59,089 nucleotides of DNA from an uncultured SAR86 cluster bacterium. GTDB lineage: Bacteria; Pseudomonadota; Gammaproteobacteria; Magnimaribacterales; D2472. Of the stretch, positions 1 through 8,316 are shown one piece after another. How positions within the stretch are numbered: the stretch's first letter is position 1; every line of letters begins with the position of its first letter. The notes under the pieces are model-generated. The model made no database searches. It saw only the letters and a program-made list of their open reading frames with translations, and had not been told where the DNA came from. Where the stretch lies: positions 1-59,089 of the forward strand of contig CABXPU010000004.1 in assembly GCA_902514105.1 (NCBI GenBank). The letters run 5' to 3'. A program made the translations under genes and the position numbers.

Positions 1-853
1 TGACAATAAAGTCTTTAATTTCCGATCTAATAGCTTCTAACTGCTCAATACTAGTAGAATAAGTTAGATTGATTTTCCAATCTATTCTTCTATTAATAAT
101 TCCAGCATGATTTATAACGACAACATCAGATAAATCTTTATTTGGAATTATCATAGGAGAAGTATCAAATTGTCTTACAACAGTCGAGCGAAAACCAATG
201 GTGTCAACAATTCCATGGATTTTTCCACTTACCTGAATTCTATCTCCAGGTTGAAATCTATTCTCTCCAATTATTAGAATTCCAGCTATTAAATTTTTAA
301 AGAAATCTTGAGCTCCTAAAGCAACAGCGACAGAAAATAGTCCAAGACCTGCTACAAGAGGACCTATCTGTATACCAAAAATATCTAAAATAACTCCAAT
401 ACCTACAATCCAGACTATTGCGCGTGAAGCTCTTTCTAACCACATCTGCATTGAGGCCGTTAACCATGAGCTGGTAGATAAAGCTGCAAAAATAGGTTTT
501 ATGCTATTAGCTAAAGTACTAAAAATAGTAAAAACAACAAAAGCTTTAACAATATTTGAAGCAGCATCACCAATCACTCCTGACATAGGAAGAATAAGAG
601 TGATTATATATAAAGCAATAGTGACCGGCACTAATCCAAGAGGCCTTTTAAGAGCTAATAAGATTTCATCATCAACGTTAGATTCAGTCTTTGCAGCAAG
701 ACGTCCTATTGCATTTAAGACTATTGAAATAATAAAACCTCTAAACAGAAATGCTGCAAGTAATACAATAAATGAAATAATAATATCTGAAAGATTTATT
801 CCATAAAATCCTCTATTCCAAACATCACTTAACAAGCTAATAAAATTTTCCAT
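1..853 (-). CDS. MscS-family mechanosensitive ion channel, C-terminus cut by window edge
   Basis: The reading frame is open from an ATG at 853 to the window start, giving about 284 residues with no stop. The N-terminal half has several hydrophobic helices. It is followed by the glycine/alanine-rich pore helix region of MscS channels (LVAGLGLFSVAVALGAQDFFKN) and then a beta-domain stretch with ENRFQPGDRIQVSGKIHGIV and IIPNKDLSD. Such channels sit in the inner membrane and release solutes when turgor rises. The C-terminal cytoplasmic part lies outside the window, so the exact subfamily is unclear. The next gene downstream cannot be seen. It is on the same strand as the dehydratase at 926 and separated from it by 72 nt. 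Confidence 0.85.
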   Translation of the reverse strand, partial: MENFISLLSDVWNRGFYGINLSDIIISFIVLLAAFLFRGFIISIVLNAIGRLAAKTESNVDDEILLALKRPLGLVPVTIALYIITLILPMSGVIGDAASNIVKAFVVFTIFSTLANSIKPIFAALSTSSWLTASMQMWLERASRAIVWIVGIGVILDIFGIQIGPLVAGLGLFSVAVALGAQDFFKNLIAGILIIGENRFQPGDRIQVSGKIHGIVDTIGFRSTVVRQFDTSPMIIPNKDLSDVVVINHAGIINRRIDWKINLTYSTSIEQLEAIRSEIKDFIV

Positions 854-925
854 AAGCGTTTTTACCCTAATTACTTTCTTGTATTTTAAGTCTATTTGGG
901 TCTTTATAGCAAAGTTAGATAATTA

Positions 926-1897
926 TTATGCGATATATTGGTTAAATCTATTTTTAGAAATATTACCCCCTGACAGGATAATAAGATTTTTCTTGCCTTT
1001 AAATAAGCTTTTTGATTTCATAGCAGCAGCAAGACCAACTGCTCCAGAGGGCTCGAGAATAAAATTAAATTCTTCATAAGCAAATTTCATTGCATTTATT
1101 ACTGCCTCATCATTTACCGAAATACCTTTTACACCTAAATTATTGTTTATTTTAAATGTAATTTTGCCAGGAGAAGGGGATTCAAGAGCATCACATAATC
1201 CATGTTGCCTCTTTTTAAGAGTCAACCTCTTATTTTTCTTAAAAGACAATTCATGATCATTCCATTCCATAGGCTCTGCAGTATATATCTGACATTTTTT
1301 ATTAAAATGCTTTAACGCAATAGCTGAACCAGCAGTTAAGCCGCCACCACTTGCACAAATTACAGCTGAATCAAATTCTATGTTCTGATCTTTAATTAAA
1401 TTAATTGCTTCTAGAGCCGAAGTTCCTTGTCCGGCAATAATTTGAGCATCGTCAAATGGCTTTATTAATGTTCTGTTTTCATTTTCAGCAATATTTTGAC
1501 CTATCAATTCTCTATCATCATTCTGACGATCATAAAAAATAATTTTTGCTCCATATGATTTTGTTTTATCAATTTTGATTTTAGGAGCATCACTTGGCAT
1601 CACAATGATTGCAGATGTTTTTAGAATTTTTGCTGCACAAGCTACACCTTGAGCATGATTGCCAGATGAAAATGCAATAACACCATTTTTTAACTCTTCT
1701 TCACTTAGCAAGGTCATTGCAGACATAGCTCCTCTAAACTTAAATGAGCCGGTTCTTTGAAGCTGTTCAGGTTTAAGATAGATCTCAGCTTCCATAAGAG
1801 CATCTAACTTAACACTAGATACTAGTTCAGTTTTCTTTAGATATTTTGAAATTCTTAAATTTGCTAACTTAATATCTTCAATATCAACAAGCGACAT
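926..1897 (-). CDS. PLP-dependent threonine/serine dehydratase (or serine racemase-like)
   Basis: A 323-residue fold-type II PLP enzyme. It carries the Schiff-base lysine motif TGSFKFRGA (Lys about 53), the substrate loop SSGNHAQG (about 77-84) and the glycine-rich phosphate-binding loop SGGGLTAG (about 185). The length fits catabolic threonine/serine dehydratases and serine racemases; there is no C-terminal ACT regulatory domain, unlike biosynthetic IlvA. It probably deaminates threonine or serine to a 2-oxoacid and ammonia, but racemase or hydroxyaspartate dehydratase activity cannot be excluded. Its ATG directly abuts the stop codon of the upstream membrane-protein gene with zero spacing, so translation is probably coupled. 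Confidence 0.85.
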   Translation of the reverse strand: MSLVDIEDIKLANLRISKYLKKTELVSSVKLDALMEAEIYLKPEQLQRTGSFKFRGAMSAMTLLSEEELKNGVIAFSSGNHAQGVACAAKILKTSAIIVMPSDAPKIKIDKTKSYGAKIIFYDRQNDDRELIGQNIAENENRTLIKPFDDAQIIAGQGTSALEAINLIKDQNIEFDSAVICASGGGLTAGSAIALKHFNKKCQIYTAEPMEWNDHELSFKKNKRLTLKKRQHGLCDALESPSPGKITFKINNNLGVKGISVNDEAVINAMKFAYEEFNFILEPSGAVGLAAAMKSKSLFKGKKNLIILSGGNISKNRFNQYIA

Positions 1898-2617
1898 TTA
1901 GCTATTATTATTTAATTTATTTTTAATACCTATAGGTAAATATATTAAATAGAAAATGCTAACTGTCAGCAGCAATGAAGGAGGGATATGATAAGGAGGA
2001 TCAGGGAAAAGATTTAGAAGACTATCTCCATCAGGTTTAGCCATTAGATACCAAAAATTAGTAGTTCCGCCCGGAAAATCACCTAGAATAAGATTAATAA
2101 TATAAATAATTGGTAATAATATAAATACGGTAATTATCATTACTTGGTGAGTCTCCTTTAGCGTTGGAAGGTTTCCTAAAGTTAAGATTGCGTAGAATAC
2201 CGCTGCAACTATTAAACCATGACCTGCAAAAAAGAAAATATAATCAAGGTCACCCGCAATAGTTAAATCAGGAGTTAGTAGCGCCATAGTTGCTCCAGCT
2301 ATCCCCCAATAATAGGCTATATTGAATAATATTTTAGGGCCACCCAGTAAGAACCACGCCAGAATAATCTCTGAAAAATCACACATGTGAAGAGGCAACA
2401 CTTCTTTCCAATGATAGGGGTTTTCAAGTATAAATAGATCTTTATATGGACTCATTAAAGCATGAGCTATTAAAAGGTAGGCAATAATTCTTCCAACCTT
2501 ATCTTGGTCAAGATTGCTAGATCTATTTACCGTATAAGGCAGACCTAGAACTATTAGAAAAATAAGCGCAAGGGAGATTAAGTGTATTGTCCCAAACATT
2601 ACAAATGGCTCACCCAT
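1898..2617 (-). CDS. YwaF/TIGR02206-like integral membrane protein
   Basis: A 239-residue protein made almost entirely of hydrophobic segments, with about six or seven predicted membrane helices. The pattern HMCDFSEIILAWFLLGG followed by YYWGIAGATMALLTPDL resembles the YwaF/TIGR02206 family, whose function is unknown. It lies directly upstream of the dehydratase with no intergenic base, implying one transcript. No catalytic motif is visible. The family name rests on remembered similarity and is moderately sure; the membrane topology is evident. Confidence 0.7.
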   Translation of the reverse strand: MGEPFVMFGTIHLISLALIFLIVLGLPYTVNRSSNLDQDKVGRIIAYLLIAHALMSPYKDLFILENPYHWKEVLPLHMCDFSEIILAWFLLGGPKILFNIAYYWGIAGATMALLTPDLTIAGDLDYIFFFAGHGLIVAAVFYAILTLGNLPTLKETHQVMIITVFILLPIIYIINLILGDFPGGTTNFWYLMAKPDGDSLLNLFPDPPYHIPPSLLLTVSIFYLIYLPIGIKNKLNNNS

Positions 2618-2711
2618 AATTTACAACCTTTAAAAGTGTTAATTATAAAAATAATAGTAATTTAAAGTATGTAAAAATGCTACTTTATTTAATTTTTATA
2701 GAAATACAAAC

Positions 2712-4670
2712 CTATAATGATTTAATTAAAAGATCTTCAGTTAAAATAGATGGAAGAATTTTAGTTTCCTCAAATCCAGGCTTCCAATATAAATATAAAG
2801 GCACTCCAGTTCTCTCATATTTATTTAAGAATAACAAAATATCATCGTTACGATTGGTCCAATCAATTTTGATATATTGAATATCGTTATCTTTTAGATA
2901 TTTTTTAACTGACGGCTTTGATAGCGCTAACTTTTCATTAGCTTGACAAGTTATGCACCAAGCAGCTGTAAAGTTAATTAAATAAGCTTGATTTTGGGTT
3001 TGGAATTTAGTCTCAATATCTTCTAGTCCAATATTTTGACTTGCTACAAAAACTTCATCATTTGACTCAATTTTATTGATCGAAAGAAGCTGAGAAATAA
3101 CAGCAAGGAGGATTAGAGTTAAAGAAAGTGTTTGAATATTTTTAGAAACATTTTTTGTATTTACCCAAAACATGAATGATATAAGAAGCATAGTTACAAT
3201 TAATACAATTAAACTATTTAAATTAGTTTGAAGGCTAAAAACCCATAACAGCCACAAAGCTGTTCCAAACATTGGTAATGCAAAAAATTGCTTTAAATAA
3301 TTCATCCATTGCCCAGGTTTAGGCATTCTTGATATTAGGCCAGGAAATAGAGCAAGGATTAAGTAGGGTAATGAAAAGCCAATTCCAAGAAATAGAAAAA
3401 TAGGTATTGTTATTGCTGAGGGTTGAAGTATTGCATAACCAATTGCAGCGCCCATAAAAGGAGCTGTGCAAGGTGATGCTACTATAACGGCCAATACTCC
3501 TGTATTAAACGAACTAACATAAGTAGTTTCATTATTACCTACAACACCAAGCCTGGTTAAGGAAGATCCAATATCTATATCTAATAGAAGTATTAAACCA
3601 ATAATTAACATCAGAATACAAAGAGAAGAAACTATTAGTGGAGATTGAAGCTGAAAACCCCACCCCACAATATTGCCAGTTTTTTGGAGCACCACAATTA
3701 ATAAAGCAATTGATATAAATGAAATTATTACTCCTAAACAGAAATTTAGTGCATGCAATCTTATTTTTGTATTTGAACTCCCTCCCATTGAAATAAAACT
3801 AAGAGCCTTAAGTGAGATAATAGGAAAAACACAGGGCATAAGATTTAAAATGAGTCCGCCTAAGAATGCAAAAATAATTGCTCTCCAAGTTGAGATAGAA
3901 TTTTTTTTAGAGACAGAAGAAATAATTGAATTATTTTTGATAATAAAAGATTTTTCATCAATTACTAGAACTCCTTCAATAGAATTTGGAGCTGAATCAA
4001 TAAGTGGAATTTCTAATACCCAATTATTATCTTCTCGCTGCAGATTCTGATCTGAATTATATATAAAGACATCTTTTTGGTTTGGATAAAAATAAATATC
4101 ATCAATCTTTTCATTAAACGAGAATCTAATTTCAATATTCTCATTATTGTGCACAACTATATTGGGTAAATTTATTTGAGGAACTTTATTTATCCATTTA
4201 TTTAATTCCTTATCTTTTTTAATCTTCCCAAGAGAAGTGACGATAGTTGCACTTTCAGGTATGCATACATCAGAACATATAAGAAATTCTATTGTTGCAT
4301 CAATATTAATATCATCATTAACATCATTCGCAAATAGTTCTAATGGAAATATCACAAAATTCTCATACCCAAATGTCATTAAAGGAGGGTATGGGATTTT
4401 ATGAGGAGCAGGATACATTACTTGGCTTATAGAATTGCCATTAGATATATCCCATTCAACCTCAATAGCGCCGCCAGAATCACCAGGGTTAAGCCAATAA
4501 GTATGCCAACCTTCATCCATATCCATCTTTATACCTAAATGGATTTTGTTTTGATTTTGATAATTATCAGCTTTGATTAATGATACCTCGGCATGGCCTG
4601 TATCTTGAGGCATTGCATTAATTAGACTGCTTAAAAATAAGCTAAATACAAATAAGTACTTCAATTTCAT
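2712..4670 (-). CDS. dsbD: Thiol:disulfide interchange protein DsbD
   Basis: A 652-residue protein with all three DsbD modules. After a signal peptide (about 1-19) comes the periplasmic alpha domain with the paired cysteines of CSDVCIPE (about 133-140). A polytopic beta domain follows with the membrane cysteines in LMPCVFPI and ASPCTAPFMG. The C-terminal thioredoxin-like gamma domain carries WCITC. DsbD passes electrons from cytoplasmic thioredoxin to the periplasm, reducing DsbC/DsbG and cytochrome-maturation partners. The length is slightly above E. coli DsbD. It is transcribed after ibpA on the same strand, but a terminator lies between them. A TAACAT hexamer sits 6 nt before the ATG and could be a -10 box. 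Confidence 0.95.
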   Translation of the reverse strand: MKLKYLFVFSLFLSSLINAMPQDTGHAEVSLIKADNYQNQNKIHLGIKMDMDEGWHTYWLNPGDSGGAIEVEWDISNGNSISQVMYPAPHKIPYPPLMTFGYENFVIFPLELFANDVNDDINIDATIEFLICSDVCIPESATIVTSLGKIKKDKELNKWINKVPQINLPNIVVHNNENIEIRFSFNEKIDDIYFYPNQKDVFIYNSDQNLQREDNNWVLEIPLIDSAPNSIEGVLVIDEKSFIIKNNSIISSVSKKNSISTWRAIIFAFLGGLILNLMPCVFPIISLKALSFISMGGSSNTKIRLHALNFCLGVIISFISIALLIVVLQKTGNIVGWGFQLQSPLIVSSLCILMLIIGLILLLDIDIGSSLTRLGVVGNNETTYVSSFNTGVLAVIVASPCTAPFMGAAIGYAILQPSAITIPIFLFLGIGFSLPYLILALFPGLISRMPKPGQWMNYLKQFFALPMFGTALWLLWVFSLQTNLNSLIVLIVTMLLISFMFWVNTKNVSKNIQTLSLTLILLAVISQLLSINKIESNDEVFVASQNIGLEDIETKFQTQNQAYLINFTAAWCITCQANEKLALSKPSVKKYLKDNDIQYIKIDWTNRNDDILLFLNKYERTGVPLYLYWKPGFEETKILPSILTEDLLIKSL

Positions 4671-4693
4671 AATGATATGTTACATGAGTCTAC

Positions 4694-4718
4694 AAAAAAG
4701 GGGGCGTCAAACACCCCC
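4694..4718 (-). terminator. Intrinsic terminator downstream of ibpA
   Basis: Read on the minus strand, GGGGGTG and CGCCCCC pair (one T-G wobble) around a TTTGA loop and are followed directly by six T residues. It lies just after the ibpA stop codon and before dsbD, so it separates the heat-shock gene from dsbD. Confidence 0.85.
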
Positions 4719-4738
4719 TATAATAGTTAACTATTATA
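4719..4738. repeat. Perfect 20-bp palindrome after ibpA
   Basis: TATAATAGTT is followed directly by its reverse complement AACTATTATA. The palindrome sits between the ibpA stop codon and the GC-rich terminator. It could be an extra RNA hairpin protecting the 3' end or a protein-binding site; the sequence alone does not decide. Confidence 0.6.
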
Positions 4739-4740
4739 AA

Positions 4741-5196
4741 TTATTTCTTACCTAATATTTTTTTAGGTGTTTTAATCTCAATAGTTCTTGGTTTCTTTTC
4801 TTCTGGAATAATTTTCTCTAAATTAATAGTTAATAAACCATTAATAAGATCTGCTCCATTTACAACAACATTTTCAGCTAGTGTGAATTGTTGTTTAAAT
4901 GCTCTTTGAGCTATTCCTTGATAGACAACTTCGTTGTCATCATTAACTATCTCAGCATTTGGACCTTCATGGCTTACAGATAATGTGCCATCGGTCAATT
5001 CTATTATTAGATCATTTTTTGATAATCCAGCAACAGCTATTTCAATAGTTATATTATTGCCATCTCTTCGGATGTTATATGGTGGATAGTTTGTAGATCT
5101 TTCAGAAGATTCTGAAAGTCTTTGCAATCTATCAAACAATGGTTCAAAACCCAATACACGTGTTGTGAAAAATGGATCAGTAAAGTTAAGTATCAT
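4741..5196 (-). CDS. ibpA: Small heat-shock protein, Hsp20/IbpA type
   Basis: A 151-residue alpha-crystallin-domain chaperone. It has the IbpA-like N-terminus with a DRLQRLSE segment, a central beta-sandwich (about residues 38-130, including IEIAVAGLSKNDLIIEL) and the motif GLLTINLEK. It binds unfolding proteins without ATP and holds them for refolding by other chaperones. The start is fixed by an AAGGAGG Shine-Dalgarno sequence closely upstream. The leader has three stem-loops, the last enclosing this SD, and a sigma32-like promoter lies further upstream, so heat induction at both transcription and translation is likely. It is followed by its own terminator. Confidence 0.93.
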   Translation of the reverse strand: MILNFTDPFFTTRVLGFEPLFDRLQRLSESSERSTNYPPYNIRRDGNNITIEIAVAGLSKNDLIIELTDGTLSVSHEGPNAEIVNDDNEVVYQGIAQRAFKQQFTLAENVVVNGADLINGLLTINLEKIIPEEKKPRTIEIKTPKKILGKK

Positions 5197-5276
5197 AATA
5201 GTCCTCCTTTTAAGCGACTAGTTTTGCACCCCTAAGGCATGCTTATTAAAATATGTAGACCCTTATGGCATCTACA
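5197..5276 (-). promoter_or_regulatory. Candidate ROSE-like RNA thermometer in the ibpA 5' UTR
   Basis: On the minus strand three stem-loops precede the ibpA start: TGTAGA/TCTACA (5276-5254), GCATGCC with GGGGTGC (5242-5226, one mismatch) and TAGTC/GACTA (5220-5199). The last hairpin encloses the SD. Just inside its stem is TCGCT, which fits the U(U/C)GCU signature that faces the SD in ROSE elements, including an opposing G-G pair and a bulged A. ROSE elements melt at heat-shock temperature and free the ribosome-binding site of Hsp20 genes. Folding energies were not computed. Confidence 0.6.
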
Positions 5277-5282
5277 AGACTT

Positions 5283-5310
5283 ATTTATGGCATTTTCTTT
5301 TTATTTCAAG
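5283..5310 (-). promoter_or_regulatory. Sigma32-like heat-shock promoter of ibpA
   Basis: Minus strand: CTTGAAA at 5310-5304, a 13-nt spacer, then CCATAAAT at 5290-5283. The sigma32 consensus is CTTGAAA then CCCCATNT about 11-15 nt later, so the -35 element is exact and the -10 element partial. The predicted start near 5276 gives a leader of about 80 nt that begins at the first hairpin. Confidence 0.55.
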
Positions 5311-5385
5311 TTATTTTTCTTAATAAATATATTATGATTAAGTTACCTAAATGAACTTAATAAAAAAACATTAGTCAAAGATAAT

Positions 5386-5784
5386 ATGAGATTTTTACTT
5401 TTAATAGCTTGTTTAATAATTCCTTATGAAGGCTTTGCCGATGAAGCAGAAGCTAAAGAAGTTAATCCCGGTGAGGTATGGATTCTTAAATCAACATCAG
5501 GCAATGGAATGATGAATGGTGGCGAGGTTCTTTATCTAATGCCAAATAATGCTTATGAAACATATAGAAGCAGAAGATTTGATGACTGGAATCAGTTCTC
5601 TATGGTTGATACAAGAAATTTAGTTAAATTAAGAAGGGGATATGAAGTTGAAATACTTGAAGGTCTTTATCAAGACGAGATCTATAAAGTTAAACTCTTA
5701 AGCGGCAATAACAAAGGAAGAAAATATTTTGTTATAACAGAAGACTTATTAAAAAAATATAATTTAAAGGAAGAAGAAAAATGA
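5386..5784 (+). CDS. Small secreted protein of unknown function
   Basis: A 132-residue protein not recognised as a known family. It begins with a clear signal peptide (MRFLLLIACLIIPYEGFA) with predicted cleavage before DEAEAKE. The mature part is polar and has no cysteine; a beta-rich run VEILEGLYQDEIYKVKLLSG resembles a small SH3-like barrel, and the C-terminus is charged (KKYNLKEEEK). It overlaps the next lipoprotein gene by ATGA, so the two are translated together, and both products leave the cytoplasm. A shared envelope role is inferred from this linkage only. Confidence 0.7.
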   Translation: MRFLLLIACLIIPYEGFADEAEAKEVNPGEVWILKSTSGNGMMNGGEVLYLMPNNAYETYRSRRFDDWNQFSMVDTRNLVKLRRGYEVEILEGLYQDEIYKVKLLSGNNKGRKYFVITEDLLKKYNLKEEEK

Positions 5785-6248
5785 AGAATTTTATATTACC
5801 TATACTAGTATCTATTTTTATTATTAGTAGTTGTTCAACTGCTTCGCTTAGACCGGATGTTGTTGATAGATCATCTGCTCAAAAAGCTCAATACGTAATA
5901 TTTGGAGTTATTAAAGATATTACCAAGGTTACTATTGAAGGAGATAGATCTCTTGGATCAGCTGCAGGAGCAGCGATAGGTGGAGATATGGGTGCTGATA
6001 ATAATAAAGCTCCAGTTGCTGCTGGAATTGTTGGTGCATTAATTGGCTCAAAAGTAGGAGCAGAAATTGGTAGCTCAATGACTAAAATGGAAGGTCTAGA
6101 AATATTAATAGAGACTGATGCTGGGAAATATATCTCAATTATCCAAGAGGAATCGGACATAAAATTTCAACCAGGCCAAGCTGTGCAAATTGTTAAGTCT
6201 GGAGGTAAATCAAGAGTCTTACCTAGAAGTGAAAAGAGTTACTTTTAA
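5781..6248 (+). CDS. Outer-membrane lipoprotein with glycine-zipper domain (SlyB/Pcp-like)
   Basis: A 155-residue lipoprotein with lipobox ISSC at about residues 15-18. The middle (about 60-105) has the alternating small-residue glycine-zipper pattern SAAGAAIGGDMG and GIVGALIGSKVGAEIG, typical of the SlyB/PCP 15-kDa lipoprotein group. The C-terminal part has the expected beta-rich segment (FQPGQAVQIVKSGGKSRV). SlyB-type proteins stabilise the outer membrane in other bacteria; that role is by family analogy. The start overlaps the stop of the secreted protein gene by 4 nt. A 28-nt gap then leads to recX. Confidence 0.8.
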   Translation: MKNFILPILVSIFIISSCSTASLRPDVVDRSSAQKAQYVIFGVIKDITKVTIEGDRSLGSAAGAAIGGDMGADNNKAPVAAGIVGALIGSKVGAEIGSSMTKMEGLEILIETDAGKYISIIQEESDIKFQPGQAVQIVKSGGKSRVLPRSEKSYF

Positions 6249-6276
6249 CTTTATCAAAAGCTAGATTAATTAGTTA

Positions 6277-6729
6277 ATGAGTGACAATCTTTACAAAGAT
6301 ATATACAACAAAGGTCTAGACATAATCTCAAGAAGAGAACATTCAAAAAAAGAAGTATTTAATAAACTATCTAGTAAATTTAAATCTGAGGAAGTTATAA
6401 ATTCTGCTTTATTAAAGTTAGAAGAAAATAACTTAATAAACGATTTAAGATTTGCAGAAATGTATACAATAAGCAGAAAAAATAAAGGCTTTGGTCCCAA
6501 AAGAGTTGCTTACGAATTAAGTATTAAAGGTGTTAATGACAGCATTATTGCTAAAGTTATTAATCCAGATGAAGGTTGGATTGAAGTGGCTAGAAATGTC
6601 TTTAATAAAAAATTTAAATCCGGTCCTGCATCAGACTTTAAAGCAAGCATGAAACAAAAAACATTTATGAAAAATAGAGGGTTCAGTTTTAAAGAAATTG
6701 AATCAGTTATGAAGCAGGACATGTTATGA
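6277..6729 (+). CDS. recX: RecX regulatory protein
   Basis: A 150-residue protein with RecX features: an N-terminal ISRREHSKKEVFNKL helix-turn and the repeat LINDLRFAEMYTISRKNKGFGPKRVAYELSIKGV. RecX binds RecA filaments and limits recombination and SOS induction. The length matches the family (about 150 aa). It is usually next to recA, but recA is not in this window; here it lies just before dnaX, with only 9 nt between its stop and the dnaX start. Confidence 0.9.
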   Translation: MSDNLYKDIYNKGLDIISRREHSKKEVFNKLSSKFKSEEVINSALLKLEENNLINDLRFAEMYTISRKNKGFGPKRVAYELSIKGVNDSIIAKVINPDEGWIEVARNVFNKKFKSGPASDFKASMKQKTFMKNRGFSFKEIESVMKQDML

Positions 6730-6738
6730 TTTATCGCT

Positions 6739-8316
6739 ATGTCTTATCAGGTTTTAGCTCGAAAATATCGACCAAATAACTTCAAGGAAGTTGTTGGACA
6801 AGAGCACGTTGTAAAAGCACTTAGCAACAGTATTTCTCAAGATAGAATTCATCAAGCATATTTATTAGCAGGAACTAGAGGTGTAGGTAAAACAACAATT
6901 GCTAGAATTCTTGCAAAGTGTCTAAATTGTTCATCTAAAGAAACCCCCGTAGAAAATCCATGCGATCAATGCTCAGCCTGTGAAGAAATAAAGACAGGCA
7001 GACATCTAGACTTTTTAGAAATTGATGCAGCATCGAGAACAGGTGTTGATGATATGAGAGAATTAATTGAGAATGCTCAATACAAACCTAGCAATAGCTT
7101 TTACAAGATTTATTTAATAGATGAAGTTCACATGCTATCAAAATCTAGTTTTAATGCTTTATTAAAAACTCTTGAGGAGCCACCAGAGCATGTAGTTTTT
7201 ATTTTTGCTACAACCGATCCTGACAGAATTCCTAAAACAGTTTTATCAAGATGCTTACAGTTAAATCTTAAGACGGTATCTAAAAAACTATTAGTTGAAC
7301 ATTTATCATTAATTTTAAAAAATGAAGGCATATCAGCTGAGCCAGAAGGTATTGAATTAATAGCAGGTAGCGCTAATGGTTCTGTAAGAGATGCTCTCAC
7401 TTTATTGGATCAGGCAATAGCTCATGGAGCTGGATCTATTATTCTTGATGAGGTTAAGTCGCTGCTTGGAACAATTGATAATTCATATCTATATGAATTG
7501 ATGCATTCAGTAATATCTGGAGATGGAGAAAATACATTCAATCACCTAGAGTCAATTGCAGAACTTAATCCAGAATATGATTTTATTTTACAAAGTATTA
7601 TTTCTATTTTGCATCAGATTTCTCTTGAACAGGTAATAGGTAATTCAGAATTAGAAGAAATTAAACAATTATCATCGACATTAGACCCACAATTTTGCCA
7701 GTTGTTATATGAGATTGCTGTTAATGCTTTTTCACAATTTCATGTTCATCCAAATCCAAAAGAAGCTTTAGAAATATGTGTATTGAGAATGTTAGCTTTT
7801 AATCCCATTGGGGATATTTCTATTAAAGAAGGTGATCCCTCTGGAATTGAAAAAAAAAATAAAGAAGTAAAGCTAACAAAAAATGAACCTCAGCTAGTTA
7901 CACCAAAAGAAAAAGAAGATCTTACACTAGAAATTCAATCATTTATGCAATGGAATAAAATTTATGAATCTATGGATTTAAGTCCTTTTGCAAAGGCTAT
8001 TTTTGGCAATCTTGAATTTCTAGGCCATAAAAAATCTCTAATAAGCTTACAAGGAGATACAGACAAGTCAGCTATACCTGAGAAAGTATTTAAAGAATTT
8101 CAAGATGAATGCTCTAGCTACTTTGGGTTAAAGATCACTATTAAAATTGAAAAAGGATCATCGAAGAAAAGTCCTTTAAGCATTGCAAATACTGAAGATT
8201 TAAAAAAAGAATCTTCAGCGAAATCATCTATTGCTAATGATTCAGGAATTCAAGATATTATTAAAAAATTTAATGGTAAGATTCAAAGTGGATCTATCAA
8301 ATCTATAGATAAATGA
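6739..8316 (+). CDS. dnaX: DNA polymerase III subunits gamma/tau
   Basis: A 525-residue clamp-loader ATPase. The Walker A is GTRGVGKTT (about 45-53), four zinc-binding cysteines lie in CLNCSSK...CDQCSAC (about 62-80), the Walker B is YLIDEVHML, and the sensor/arginine-finger region is VLSRCLQL. Domain III ends around residue 360, followed by a lysine-rich linker and a C-terminal tau-type extension (about 400-525). A run of ten A residues at 7850-7859 lies in the linker and could yield a short gamma form. TATGAT ends 8 nt before the ATG, so the gene may also have its own promoter. recR overlaps its stop by 4 nt. Confidence 0.96.
   Translation: MSYQVLARKYRPNNFKEVVGQEHVVKALSNSISQDRIHQAYLLAGTRGVGKTTIARILAKCLNCSSKETPVENPCDQCSACEEIKTGRHLDFLEIDAASRTGVDDMRELIENAQYKPSNSFYKIYLIDEVHMLSKSSFNALLKTLEEPPEHVVFIFATTDPDRIPKTVLSRCLQLNLKTVSKKLLVEHLSLILKNEGISAEPEGIELIAGSANGSVRDALTLLDQAIAHGAGSIILDEVKSLLGTIDNSYLYELMHSVISGDGENTFNHLESIAELNPEYDFILQSIISILHQISLEQVIGNSELEEIKQLSSTLDPQFCQLLYEIAVNAFSQFHVHPNPKEALEICVLRMLAFNPIGDISIKEGDPSGIEKKNKEVKLTKNEPQLVTPKEKEDLTLEIQSFMQWNKIYESMDLSPFAKAIFGNLEFLGHKKSLISLQGDTDKSAIPEKVFKEFQDECSSYFGLKITIKIEKGSSKKSPLSIANTEDLKKESSAKSSIANDSGIQDIIKKFNGKIQSGSIKSIDK
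7850..7862 (+). other. A10 slippery tract in dnaX followed by an out-of-frame stop
   Basis: Ten consecutive A residues (7850-7859) fall at codons 371-374, at the end of domain III. In the -1 frame the next codon after the tract is TAA (7860-7862). In the +1 frame a TAA occurs at 7868-7870. Slippage in either direction would give a product of about 373-376 residues with only domains I-III, which is what the gamma subunit is. Thermus dnaX makes gamma by slippage on an A9 tract. Confidence 0.5.

Noticed and set aside
3673..4050. Plus-strand frame opposite dsbD, and similar long antisense frames at 46216-46569, 33699-34082 and 35461-35817
   Set aside because: All lie opposite well-supported genes and have no family features, SD or codon pattern of their own.
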